The notes under the pieces are model-generated. The model did not search any database, was not told the DNA's origin, and saw nothing but the letters and a program-made list of their open reading frames with translations. The position numbers and the translations under genes are program-made. A stretch of 64,000 bases of DNA from Pikeienuella piscinae (GTDB taxonomy: Bacteria > Pseudomonadota > Alphaproteobacteria > Rhodobacterales > Rhodobacteraceae): contig NZ_CP049056.1 of NCBI RefSeq assembly GCF_011044155.1, positions 1,860,001-1,924,000 on the forward strand, in the 5' to 3' direction. Of the stretch, positions 8,806 to 17,738 are shown piece by piece (position 1 is the first letter of the stretch; every line of letters starts with the position of its first letter).

Positions 8806-8809
8806 ATGA
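8672..8809 (+). CDS. Possible 45-residue leader protein coupled to uvrC
   Basis: An ATG frame encoding [20 protein letters not shown] and 25 more residues ends in a TGA that overlaps the uvrC start codon as ATGA, a common coupling arrangement in this window. The product is polar and matches nothing I recognise. The purine stretch before the ATG is too close to be a good ribosome site. Only the overlap supports it. Confidence 0.3.
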   Translation: MKIVDPAQELGQALRRADSPQRSVVPLATPEALSRLTENRIDCRR

Positions 8810-10722
8810 CCGAAACGAACGCGCCACAGTCCCCGCTTGGCTTTGACGAGGACGCCTCCAACCTGGCCCGCGACGCGACGACCGGGCCGGAGGTGATCCG
8901 AAGCTATCTTTTGCGCCTGCCTGCGCGTCCCGGGGTCTATCGGATGCTGGGGCTGAAGGGAGAGGTTCTCTATGTGGGCAAGGCCCGCTCACTGAAAGCC
9001 CGCGTCTCAAACTACACCCGCCTTCAGGGCAACAGCACGCGCATCCAGCGGATGATCCTCTCGACCGCGTCGATGATGTTCGTCACCACCCCGACCGAGA
9101 CCGAAGCTCTGCTGCTCGAAGCCAATCTCATCAAGCAGCTCAAGCCGCGCTACAATGTCATTTTGCGCGACGACAAGAGCTTCGCGCATATCGTCGTCGG
9201 CGCGGACCATCCGTTTCCGCAGATCAAGAAGCATCGCGGCGCGCGCACGCGCGCAGGGCGCTATTTCGGCCCGTTCGCCTCCGCCGGCGCCGTGAACCGG
9301 ACGCTGAACCAGTTGCAGAAGGCGTTCCTGTTGCGGACCTGTTCCGATTCCATGTTCGAGAACCGGACCCGGCCCTGCCTTCTCTATCAGATCAAGCGCT
9401 GCTCGGCCCCTTGCGTCGGACTGATCGACGAGGCGGATTACGCGAAGCTCGTCAAGGACGCATGGCGTTTTCTCGAAGGCCGTTCGACCGGCGTGCAGGA
9501 GGAACTCGCGGTGCGAATGCGCGAAGCCTCGGCGGCGATGGAGTTCGAGCAGGCGGCGATCTATCGCGACCGGATCGCCGCGCTCACCCGCGTCCAGCAG
9601 AACCAGGGCGTAAACCCGGAAACCGTGGAGGAGGCCGATGTCGTCGCGGTCCACGCCGAGGGCGGGCAAGCCTGCGTGCAGGTGTTCTTTTTTCGCTCTC
9701 ATCAGAACTGGGGCAACCGCGCCTATTTTCCCCGCACCGGCTCCGACGCGCCCGAGGAGGAGATCCTCGCCGCGTTTCTCGCGCAGTTCTACGTCGGCAA
9801 GACGCCCGCGAAACTAGTGCTGACCAGTCATGAGCCAGAGGATTCCGATCTCGTCGCCGAGGCGCTGAGCCTCGCGGCCGGGCGCAAGGTCACGCTCGCG
9901 CGCCCACAGCGCGGCGAAAAGCGGCTTCTGCTCGAACACGCGCTGACCAACGCGAAGGAGGCGCTGGCGAGGCGTATGGCCGAGAGCGCGGCGCAAACGA
10001 AGCTGCTCGCCGGGGTGGCGGAGGCGTTCGGACTTGAGAGCCCGCCACGCCGGATCGAGGTTTACGACAATTCGCATATCCAGGGCGCGCACGCCGTCGG
10101 CGCCATGATCGTCGCCGGGCCCGAGGGTTTCGAGAAGAAAGCCTATCGCAAGTTCAACATCAGGAACGCCGCCGTCACCCCCGGCGACGATTTCGGCATG
10201 ATGAAGGAGGTGCTGACAAGGCGCTTCCAGCGCCTGCTTCGTGAAGATCCGGACCGCGAGAGCGCGGAATGGCCCGACCTGATCCTGATCGACGGCGGCG
10301 CCGGACAGGTCGCCGCGGTGCGCGAGGTGATGGCGGAACTCGGGGTCGAGAACGTGGCGATGATCGGCGTCGCGAAGGGGCTGGAGCGCGACGCCGGGAA
10401 GGAGGAGTTTCACAAGCCGAGCGGCGGGCGTCCGTTCATGCTGCCGCACCGTGACCCGACGCTCTATTTCGTCCAGCGTCTGCGCGACGAGGCGCACCGT
10501 TTCGCGATCGGCGCGCATCGGGCCAAACGCTCGAAAGCGATCGGACAAAACCCGCTCGACGACGCGCCGGGGATCGGCCCAGCCCGAAAGCGCGCCCTAC
10601 TCGCGCATTTTGGCTCCGCCAAGGCGGTCGCGCGCGCCGGACTCGCTGACCTGAAGGCGGTGGAGGGCATTTCCGGTAAAATGGCGCAGGCGCTCCACGA
10701 CTTTTTCAACGACGGAACCTGA
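8806..10722 (+). CDS. uvrC: Excinuclease ABC subunit C
   Basis: UvrC, 638 residues, makes both incisions in nucleotide excision repair with UvrAB. The N-terminal GIY-YIG nuclease ([19 protein letters not shown], about residues 45-65) makes the 3' cut. The middle has a Cys-rich loop (residues 180-205) and a UVR helix pair ([18 protein letters not shown]) that contacts UvrB. The RNase H-like domain that makes the 5' cut is marked by [10 protein letters not shown] and [10 protein letters not shown]. The C-terminus carries the helix-hairpin-helix DNA-binding tail ([20 protein letters not shown]). All domains are intact and the length is normal. Confidence 0.98.
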   Translation: MTETNAPQSPLGFDEDASNLARDATTGPEVIRSYLLRLPARPGVYRMLGLKGEVLYVGKARSLKARVSNYTRLQGNSTRIQRMILSTASMMFVTTPTETEALLLEANLIKQLKPRYNVILRDDKSFAHIVVGADHPFPQIKKHRGARTRAGRYFGPFASAGAVNRTLNQLQKAFLLRTCSDSMFENRTRPCLLYQIKRCSAPCVGLIDEADYAKLVKDAWRFLEGRSTGVQEELAVRMREASAAMEFEQAAIYRDRIAALTRVQQNQGVNPETVEEADVVAVHAEGGQACVQVFFFRSHQNWGNRAYFPRTGSDAPEEEILAAFLAQFYVGKTPAKLVLTSHEPEDSDLVAEALSLAAGRKVTLARPQRGEKRLLLEHALTNAKEALARRMAESAAQTKLLAGVAEAFGLESPPRRIEVYDNSHIQGAHAVGAMIVAGPEGFEKKAYRKFNIRNAAVTPGDDFGMMKEVLTRRFQRLLREDPDRESAEWPDLILIDGGAGQVAAVREVMAELGVENVAMIGVAKGLERDAGKEEFHKPSGGRPFMLPHRDPTLYFVQRLRDEAHRFAIGAHRAKRSKAIGQNPLDDAPGIGPARKRALLAHFGSAKAVARAGLADLKAVEGISGKMAQALHDFFNDGT

Positions 10723-10795
10723 GCGGGGTGGTGTTGACGAGCGCGCCCGAAAGACCGCACCCTGCGGCCAATGCATTCCGAAGGCCGCGCCCACG

Positions 10796-11275
10796 ATGAC
10801 CGCCCTTGCGATCAGACAAGCCGAGGCGAAAGACGCAAGCCGCCTCAACGCCGCCCTGAATGCGCTTTCAGCGCATCTCGGCGACCGGCACCGGGCGAAA
10901 GACTCCCATATCGCGAAGGCGGGATGGGGCGACGCGCCCGTCTTTCGCGCCGTGCTGGCCGAAGAAGGGGCGAAAGTCGTCGGCGTCGCGCTATACTCGG
11001 CGATCTTCTCAACCATTCGCGGCGGAACCGGGCTCTATGTCTCCGACCTTTGGGTTGCGGAGGATCTGCGCGGAACCGGACTCGGGAAGCGGCTGCTCGC
11101 GGCAGCCGCCGGGGATGCGGAGCGGGTTTGGGACGCCGGTTTCATGAAGCTCTCCGTTTATGAAAGCAATGAAGGCGCCCGCGCCGCCTATCTGCGGATG
11201 GGCTTCACGGCGCACGAAAATGAAACGAACCTGTCGCTCGACGCGGCCGGACTGGAGCGATTGAGGACAGAATGA
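10796..11275 (+). CDS. GNAT family N-acetyltransferase
   Basis: A 159-residue GCN5-type acetyltransferase that uses acetyl-CoA to acetylate an amine. The CoA-binding loop is LRGTGLGKRLLAA (the Q/RxxGxG/A motif) after the beta-4 strand LYVSDLWV. The C-terminal SVYESNEGARAAYLRMGF is the usual motif B region. Its stop overlaps the start of the downstream deacetylase-like gene by four bases (ATGA), so the pair is made together. The substrate is unknown. Confidence 0.88.
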   Translation: MTALAIRQAEAKDASRLNAALNALSAHLGDRHRAKDSHIAKAGWGDAPVFRAVLAEEGAKVVGVALYSAIFSTIRGGTGLYVSDLWVAEDLRGTGLGKRLLAAAAGDAERVWDAGFMKLSVYESNEGARAAYLRMGFTAHENETNLSLDAAGLERLRTE

Positions 11276-12291
11276 AAGCCGTATTCGACGAGCGTCAGTG
11301 GCGCCACGACCCGAAGCACTTCATGGCGAACGGGGCGATTTCGGCCAACCCGGAGCAACCGGAGCGGATTCGCGTCCTGCACGAGGCGGCGTTGAAGGCC
11401 GGCTGCGCGTTCGAAGCGCCCGCCGATAGCGGCCTCGGCCCGATCGCCGCGATTCACAGCGCTGAATATCTTCAGTTTCTGGAGACGATCTATTCCCGCT
11501 GGCGCCGGATCGAAGGCGCAGGCGAAGAGGTCATCCCGAACATTCATCCCGACCGGCGCGCGGCGGGCTACCCGAAATCAGCCGTCGGGCAAGCGGGCTA
11601 TCATCAAGCCGACACCGCTTGCCCGATCGCCGAGGGGACATGGGAGGCGGCTTACTGGTCGGCGCAGACCGCTATCCACGCCGCGGGTCTCGTGCTGGCG
11701 GGGGAGTGCGCGGTCTACGCTCTCTGCCGCCCGCCGGGGCATCATGCGTTTGGCGACATGGCCGGGGGTTTCTGCTTTCTCAACAACGCCGGGATCGCCG
11801 CCGAGCGGCTCCGCGCCGCCGGCCTTCGTCCGGCGATCCTCGATGTCGACGTGCATCACGGCAACGGCACGCAGGGCGTCTTCTATGCCCGGGACGACGT
11901 CTTGACCGTCTCCATCCACGCCGACCCGGCGCGCTTCTATCCGTTCTTCTGGGGCCATGCGCAGGAGCGCGGCGAAGGGCCGGGGCTTGGCGCGAATTTC
12001 AACCTGCCGCTAGAACGCGGAACCGGCGACGAGACGTATCTGGAGGTGTTGGCGGCCGCCCTCACCCGTATCCGCAGTTTCGGCGCCGACGTGCTCGTCG
12101 TCGGGCTTGGACTCGACGCCCATGTCAACGATCCCTTCAAGGGCCTCGCCGTCAGCACCAGCGGCTTCGCGCGGATCACCGCCGCGATCCGGGGCGCCGG
12201 CCTTCCGATGCTGCTGGTTCAGGAGGGCGGCTATCTTTCCGACGATCTCGGCGCGAACCTGACCAGCGCGCTAGAGGGCGCCGTCGGCTGA
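11272..12291 (+). CDS. Histone deacetylase-like amidohydrolase (AcuC/AphA type)
   Basis: A 339-residue zinc-dependent deacetylase of the arginase/HDAC fold. Family motifs are complete: RPPGHHA (catalytic His pair), LDVDVHHGNGTQ (metal-binding Asp and His), VVGLGLDAHVNDPF (second metal Asp) and the GGY near the C-terminus. Bacterial members remove acetyl groups from lysines of acetyl-CoA synthetase (AcuC), from acetylpolyamines (AphA) or from other amides. Its ATG overlaps the GNAT gene, which suggests opposing acetylation and deacetylation of one target. The true substrate is not shown by the sequence. Confidence 0.92.
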   Translation: MKAVFDERQWRHDPKHFMANGAISANPEQPERIRVLHEAALKAGCAFEAPADSGLGPIAAIHSAEYLQFLETIYSRWRRIEGAGEEVIPNIHPDRRAAGYPKSAVGQAGYHQADTACPIAEGTWEAAYWSAQTAIHAAGLVLAGECAVYALCRPPGHHAFGDMAGGFCFLNNAGIAAERLRAAGLRPAILDVDVHHGNGTQGVFYARDDVLTVSIHADPARFYPFFWGHAQERGEGPGLGANFNLPLERGTGDETYLEVLAAALTRIRSFGADVLVVGLGLDAHVNDPFKGLAVSTSGFARITAAIRGAGLPMLLVQEGGYLSDDLGANLTSALEGAVG

Positions 12292-12304
12292 ATTCCGGCC
12301 GCCT

Positions 12305-13285
12305 TCAGGCCGCGCCTTCAGGAAAATGGCAGGCGACGCGCCCGGCCCCGAGCGGGGCGAGTTCCGGCCGCTCCTCCCGGCAGATCGCCTGCGCCTTCGG
12401 ACAGCGCGCGGAGAAGGCGCAGCCAGGCGGCGGGTTGATCGGGCTCGGCGGGTCGCCCTTCAGCTTCGCCGGCCGCACATAGCCCCGCGATTTCCGCCGC
12501 GCGAGCGACGGCGCGGCGGCCAGCAGCGCCACCGTGTAGGGGTGGCGCGGCGCGCTGAACAGCGCCTCGCGAGGCGCCTGCTCGACGATCCGGCCGAGAT
12601 ACATCACCGCGATGTCATGACAGATCTGCCGCACCACGCCGAGGTCGTGGCTGATGAACAGGAAACTCAGACCCAATTCATCTTGCAGCTTCACCAGAAG
12701 ATTCAGGATCTGGGCCTGAATCGCGACATCGAGCGCCGAGACTGGCTCGTCGCAGACAATGAGTTTCGGATTGGTCGCCAGCGCCCGCGCGATGGAGATC
12801 CGCTGGCGCTGCCCGCCGGAGAACTGATGCGGAAAGAGATTGAGCTGATCGCGCCGAAGCCCGACCAACCCAAAAAGCTCCTCGACCCGCGCATCCCGGC
12901 TGGCGGCGTCGCCGACCTTCAGAAGGTCGAGCGGTTCGCGAACGATATGATTCACCCGGTCGCGCGGATTGAGCGAGGAATAGGGATCCTGAAAGATAAG
13001 CTGGATGTCTTTGCGCCGCTCGCGCATCGCCTCCGGCGCGAGGGTGAAAAGATCCTCGCCCTGAAACAGCACCTTGCCGGTCGCGGGGCCGGTCAGCCGA
13101 ATCGCCGCCATCGCGGTTGTTGTCTTGCCGGAGCCGCTCTCTCCGACGATGCCGAGCGTCCGGCCCGCCTCCAGCACGAAATCGACGTCGCGCACGGCGG
13201 AGAGGTGCTGGCGCGGCGCGAACAGCGAACGGCGCGGCATCGGGAAACTGACGGTCAGCGCGCGGGCTTCGAGGATCGCGCTCAT
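12305..13285 (-). CDS. Peptide ABC transporter ATP-binding protein (OppF/DppF type)
   Basis: A 326-residue ATPase with Walker A GESGSGKTTTA, signature FSGGQRQRISIA and Walker B KLIVCDEPVSALD. The C-terminal oligopeptide/dipeptide extension has the cysteine pattern CAFSARCPKAQAIC that binds a [4Fe-4S] cluster in DppD/F-like proteins. It pairs with the upstream OppD-like ATPase; the two overlap by four bases (ATGA). It is the last gene of a five-gene peptide or nickel/peptide importer operon. Confidence 0.93.
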   Translation of the reverse strand: MSAILEARALTVSFPMPRRSLFAPRQHLSAVRDVDFVLEAGRTLGIVGESGSGKTTTAMAAIRLTGPATGKVLFQGEDLFTLAPEAMRERRKDIQLIFQDPYSSLNPRDRVNHIVREPLDLLKVGDAASRDARVEELFGLVGLRRDQLNLFPHQFSGGQRQRISIARALATNPKLIVCDEPVSALDVAIQAQILNLLVKLQDELGLSFLFISHDLGVVRQICHDIAVMYLGRIVEQAPREALFSAPRHPYTVALLAAAPSLARRKSRGYVRPAKLKGDPPSPINPPPGCAFSARCPKAQAICREERPELAPLGAGRVACHFPEGAA

Positions 13286-14265
13286 ATCCGCCCCTCCTCC
13301 ACGGCGTGGCAGGCGGCCGGGTGACCCGCCTCGCCGGAGAGGCGCGGCGATTCCCGGTCGCACCGCTCGAACCGATATGCGCAGCGCTCGGCGAAAGCGC
13401 AACCGTCGCCGAGAAGATGGAGCGGCGGCACGACGCCCGGAATCTCCGCCAGCGGCGGCGGCGTCCCGCTCTCGCCCTTGCCGATATTGGGGATGCAGGC
13501 GATCAGCCCGCGCGCATAGGGATGTTTCGGATCGTCGAGAATGGCGTCCGCCGCGCCTTCCTCGATCACCCTTCCGGCGTACATCACCGCCACCCGGTCG
13601 GCCATTTCCGCGATCGCGCCCATGTCGTGGGTGATGAGGATGATCGCCGTGCCGAGATCGCGCTGGATGTCGTTCAGAAGGTCGAAGATCTGCGCTTGCA
13701 CGGTGACGTCGAGCGCCGTCGTCGGCTCATCCGCGATCAGCACCTTCGGACGACACGAGACCGCCATGGCGATCATCACCCGCTGGCGCATGCCCCCTGA
13801 AAGCTGGTGCGGAAAATCCGCCGCGCGCCGTTTCGCTTCGGGAATCCCGACGCGGTCGAGAAGCGCCACCGCCTCCTTCATCGCTGCGCCGCGGCCGGTC
13901 TTGCGATGCAGCATGATGGCCTCGGCGATCTGATCGCCGGCGGTGAACACCGGATTGAGCGAGGTCATCGGCTCCTGGAAGATCATCGCCATCTCGGCCC
14001 CGCGCAACTGGCGCAACCGGCGCGGCGAAGCGCCGATCAACTCCTCGCCATCCAGCCTGATCGAGCCGGCGGCGACCCGCCCGGGCGGCGAGGGCACCAG
14101 CCCCATCGCGGAGAGCGCGGTGATCGACTTGCCGCAACCGGATTCCCCGACGACGCCAAGCGTCTCGCCCGCTTCCACCTGAAGTGAAACGCCGTCCAGC
14201 GCCGTCACCGGACCATAGCGGGTGGAAAACTCGACCCGCAGACCCTCGATATCGAGAAGCGCCAT
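13282..14265 (-). CDS. Peptide ABC transporter ATP-binding protein (OppD/DppD type)
   Basis: A 327-residue ATPase with Walker A GESGCGKSITA, signature LSGGMRQRVMIA and Walker B KVLIADEPTTALD. The C-terminal domain carries the oligo_HPY-type extension with CAFAERCAYRFERC. It powers the OppB/OppC permease pair with OppF. It starts one base after the permease gene ends and overlaps oppF by four bases. Confidence 0.93.
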   Translation of the reverse strand: MALLDIEGLRVEFSTRYGPVTALDGVSLQVEAGETLGVVGESGCGKSITALSAMGLVPSPPGRVAAGSIRLDGEELIGASPRRLRQLRGAEMAMIFQEPMTSLNPVFTAGDQIAEAIMLHRKTGRGAAMKEAVALLDRVGIPEAKRRAADFPHQLSGGMRQRVMIAMAVSCRPKVLIADEPTTALDVTVQAQIFDLLNDIQRDLGTAIILITHDMGAIAEMADRVAVMYAGRVIEEGAADAILDDPKHPYARGLIACIPNIGKGESGTPPPLAEIPGVVPPLHLLGDGCAFAERCAYRFERCDRESPRLSGEAGHPAACHAVEEGRI

Positions 14266-14266
14266 C

Positions 14267-15121
14267 TCAGCGCTCCCTCAGTTTTGGGTTGAAGGCGTCG
14301 TTCAGCCCGTCGCCGATCAGCGAAACTGCAAAGACGGTGAGAAAAATGGCGATTCCCGGAAAGGTCACCGGCCACCACGCCGTCAGGATATAGGCCCGGT
14401 TCGCGCCGATCATCAGCCCCCAGCTCATGGTGTTCGGATCGCCAAGCCCGAGAAAGGAAAGCCCGGCCTCGAAGAGGATCGCGACGCCGATGGTCAGCGT
14501 CGCCGAGACGATCAGCGGCGGCAGCGCGTTCGGCAGGATCACCCGCCACATGATCCGCCCGTTCTGCGCGCCGATGGCGCGGGCGGCGGTGACATATTCG
14601 AGCCGCTTGATCTTCAGGAACTCCGCCCGCGTCAGCCGCGCGGTCTGCGGCCAGCTCACCACGCCGATGGCGATGGCGATGATGGTGAGCGAGGGTGAGA
14701 AGAGCGTCACCAGCACCATCGCGAAGAGAAGCGCCGGCAGAACCTGAAAGAACTCGGTGAAGCGCATCAGCGCGTTGTCGACGCGGCCGCCGAAATAGCC
14801 GGACATGGCCCCGATGGAGACTCCGATGACCATGGTCAGCAGCGCCGCCGCACCGCCAACCGCCAGCGTCGGCCCGCCCCCCATCAGAAGTCCGGCGATG
14901 AGATCGCGGCCGAGATAGTCGGTCCCGAGCATGAATTCCGGCGTCACGCCCGGCGGCTCATGCGGCGCCCAGACGATCTCATAGGGGTCGCCGCCATAAA
15001 AGAGCACGCCGTAGAGCGTCAGAAGAACGATCACGATCAGCAAGCACAGCCCGGCCATCGCCGGCCTGTTCCGCCGGAACATGATCCAGGCTTCGCGGAT
15101 CGGGCTCTGGGCTTCGGCCAT
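14267..15121 (-). CDS. Peptide ABC transporter permease (OppC/DppC type)
   Basis: A 284-residue inner-membrane permease. It has the N-terminal OppC domain (MFRRNRPAMAGLCLLIVIVL) and about six helices. The EAA loop that docks on the ATPase, with AARAIGAQNGRIMWRVILPN, lies near residue 185. The start codon overlaps the oppB stop by one base. Confidence 0.92.
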   Translation of the reverse strand: MAEAQSPIREAWIMFRRNRPAMAGLCLLIVIVLLTLYGVLFYGGDPYEIVWAPHEPPGVTPEFMLGTDYLGRDLIAGLLMGGGPTLAVGGAAALLTMVIGVSIGAMSGYFGGRVDNALMRFTEFFQVLPALLFAMVLVTLFSPSLTIIAIAIGVVSWPQTARLTRAEFLKIKRLEYVTAARAIGAQNGRIMWRVILPNALPPLIVSATLTIGVAILFEAGLSFLGLGDPNTMSWGLMIGANRAYILTAWWPVTFPGIAIFLTVFAVSLIGDGLNDAFNPKLRER

Positions 15122-16095
15122 CAGTTCTCTCCCCGAAGCCGCGGATCGGCGATGCGATAGGCCAGATCGGTGACGATATTGGCGATCACGACCATCGCCG
15201 CGGCGCAGAACAGAACGCCAAGCAGCAGCGTGTAATCCCGTCTCAGGATCGCGTCGAACGCCAGCGTGCCCATCCCCGGCCAGTTGAACACAGTCTCGAC
15301 CAGCAGCGCGCCGGAGATCAGGCCCCCGAACTGCAACCCGGCGACTGTGATGATCGGCAGAGCGGCGTTGCGCAGCGCATGATGGAAGAGCACCGAGCGC
15401 TCGGAAGCGCCCTTGGCGCGCGCCGTGCGCACATAATCCGCGCCGAGCACGTCCAGCATCGAGGCGCGCGCCAGCCGCGCATAGATCGCGAGAAAGATGA
15501 CCGCCAGCGAGAAGGCCGGCAGCGCGAGGTGATGCAGGATGTCGATCATCCGCTCAATCCAGCTCGCGTCGCGCAGGCGGATATCCGCCATTCCCTCGAC
15601 CGGGAAGATTGGAATGATGGAGGCGAAAAGGATGATCAGCATGATCCCCATCCAGAAGACGGGAACCGCGTACCCAATCGTCGAGATGACGGCGACGACG
15701 CCCGAAAGCGGCCCGTTCGGCTTGCGCGCGGCCATGACCCCCGCCGCGGTGCCGATCACGATGGCGATGATTTGCGCGGCGATCACCAGCAGAAGCGTCG
15801 GCCCGATCCGCGCGCCGATCAGCTCCGCCAGCGGCCGGTTGAAGAAGTAGGATTCTCCGAGATCGCCTTGCGCCATATCGCCGAGATACCGCCCGAGCTG
15901 CACATAAAGCGGCTGATCCAACCCGTAATCGGCGCGGATCGAGGCCATTACCTCCGCCGTGGCGCCGCCCATGTCGCCGGCGATCACCTCGGCCGGGTCG
16001 CCCGGCGCAAGACGGATAAGAAAGAAGTTCAGGATGACGACCCCGGCCATCAGAAGCACGCCGTAGCCGAGTCGTCTGATGATGTACCCGGCCAT
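15121..16095 (-). CDS. Peptide ABC transporter permease (OppB/DppB type)
   Basis: A 324-residue permease with the N-terminal IIRRLGYGVLLMAGVVILNF helix, the short periplasmic region RLAPGDPAEV typical of OppB, and the EAA loop (VRTARAKGASERSVLFHHAL) near residue 225. It is intact, although the binding-protein gene just upstream in the operon is broken. A 14-base-pair hairpin lies in the 53-base gap between the two. Confidence 0.93.
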   Translation of the reverse strand: MAGYIIRRLGYGVLLMAGVVILNFFLIRLAPGDPAEVIAGDMGGATAEVMASIRADYGLDQPLYVQLGRYLGDMAQGDLGESYFFNRPLAELIGARIGPTLLLVIAAQIIAIVIGTAAGVMAARKPNGPLSGVVAVISTIGYAVPVFWMGIMLIILFASIIPIFPVEGMADIRLRDASWIERMIDILHHLALPAFSLAVIFLAIYARLARASMLDVLGADYVRTARAKGASERSVLFHHALRNAALPIITVAGLQFGGLISGALLVETVFNWPGMGTLAFDAILRRDYTLLLGVLFCAAAMVVIANIVTDLAYRIADPRLRGEN

Positions 16096-16110
16096 GTCGC
16101 CTCCCCTTCA

Positions 16111-16145
16111 GCGAGCGCCGGGCGACAGGGCCGCCCGGCGCTCGC
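16111..16145 (-). repeat. Intercistronic 14-bp hairpin between binding protein and oppB
   Basis: A perfect 14-base inverted repeat (left arm 16111-16124, right arm 16132-16145) with a 7-base loop and no T run. Such hairpins after solute-binding-protein genes usually stabilise the upstream mRNA and reduce flow into the permease genes. Confidence 0.7.
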
Positions 16146-16148
16146 GCG

Positions 16149-17698
16149 TCATTCTTTCGGCTCTTTCCAGTAAACCTCATCCATCGGCGACATCGGCCCC
16201 CAGATTGTCAGCGGCGGATCGCCGAGCCGCTTGTCATAGGCGGTGTGATAGGGTGAAGCATTGATCCAGTAGACCGGCATGTCTTCGGCCACGATGCGCT
16301 GGAACTCGGTGTAGAGCGCCTTGCGTTTCGCCGGATCGACCTCCACCGCCGCCGCATTCAGTATCTCGTCGACCTTCGGGTTGGAATAGGACTGGGTGTT
16401 GGACCAGATCACGCCCTTGACGATGTTCGAGGAGAGGTAGGTGCGATGGACGCCGATCACCGGGTCGCCCCAGTTGAACACCACATCCATCGTCATATCG
16501 AAATCATGGCCGGAGATGCGCCCCGCCCAGGTCGGAAAATCAGGCGAGGGCCGGACTGTGACGTCGATCCCGATCTTCTTGAGCTGTGATTTCAGATATT
16601 CGGCGACGTTCTTCTGCTGCTCGTCGACACCGGGAAGATAATCGACGGTCAACTCCATCCCGTCGCCGAACCCGGCTTCCGCCACTAAAGCGTTCGCCTT
16701 GTCGAGATCGACGTCATAGGGCTCGATCGTCTCGTCGAAAAACGGAGAGGATTCGATGATCGGGCTGCGCTGCGGTTTGGCGACGCCGCGCATCAGCGCC
16801 TTGGTGATGAACTCCCGGTCCACCGCATAGGCGATCGCCTGGCGCACCCGCTTGTCCGAGAGCTTCTCGGACGCGGTGTTGAACGCGAGCCAGTTATCGG
16901 GCCGATGCCGGCTTAGCCCTGATCGGTCACCTCCAGCCAGTCCACCGCTTCCATCCGCTTGATTCCGGTGGAGGTGGTGATGAACGGAAACATGTCCGCC
17001 TCGCCGTTTTCCATCGCGATCATCAGCGCGTTCTGGTCCTTCACGATACGAATGATGATCTCGTCGAGCTTCGGATAGCCCTCACGGAGGAAATTCGGAT
17101 TCTTCTTCAGGATCGTCGCCTCGCCCGGCGTGAAACTCTCCAGCATGAACGGCCGGAGCCGACCGGCGCGGTGTTGGCGGGGTGGCTCTTCATGCCCTGC
17201 CCGTCATCATAGATGTGCTTCGGTATGACCGGGGCGAGCGCGGGTGAGAGAGCGAGCAGGAGCGCCGGGTGCGGCTGCGACAGCTTGATCACGGGGTGTA
17301 GTCGTCCGGCGTCTCCACCGCCTCGACCGGCGCGAACATGGTCTTGAAGGGATGGTTCGCCTTCGTCGTCTTAATCGAGAAGGCGACATCTTCGGAGGTG
17401 ACTGGAACCCCGTCATGGAAGGTCGCGTTGTGAACGAGGTTGAGCGTGACCGTGAGCCCGTCCTCCGACACATCCCAGCTTTCCGCAAGATAGGGCTGCG
17501 GGTTCCAGTTCTCGTCATATCGCAAAGGCGAGGCGAAAATCTGCGTCGACGGCATCGCAGTGGCCGTGCCGGACTGCACCGCGCCGTTCAGATGCCGCGG
17601 CGCCTGGGTTGACAGAATAATCAGTGAACCTTCCGCCTTCAGCGGCGCGAATGGCGCCAGCATGGCGAGAATAGCGGCGGCGCCGACTGCGCCAAGCA
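16149..17698 (-). pseudogene. Broken peptide ABC substrate-binding protein (SBP family 5)
   Basis: The pieces together read as one family-5 periplasmic peptide-binding protein of about 515 residues. The N-terminal part has a signal-like stretch and SLIILSTQAPRHLNGAVQSG; the last piece ends in MDEVYWKEPKE. The frame breaks near 17293 (a C run, DDYTP then stop), near 17152 (GSG/PFMLESF) and near 16900 (a missing base before NWLAFN). There is also an in-frame TAA at 16913-16915. Each shift is repaired by adding one base to a C/G run. There is no clear start codon: the signal region runs straight into amidohydrolase sequence at about 17700. Either the gene is dead or this stretch was sequenced poorly. 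Confidence 0.85.
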
Positions 17699-17738
17699 AT
17701 GGGGCGGCGACCAGATCGACGAGCGGCTCGCCGGGGCG

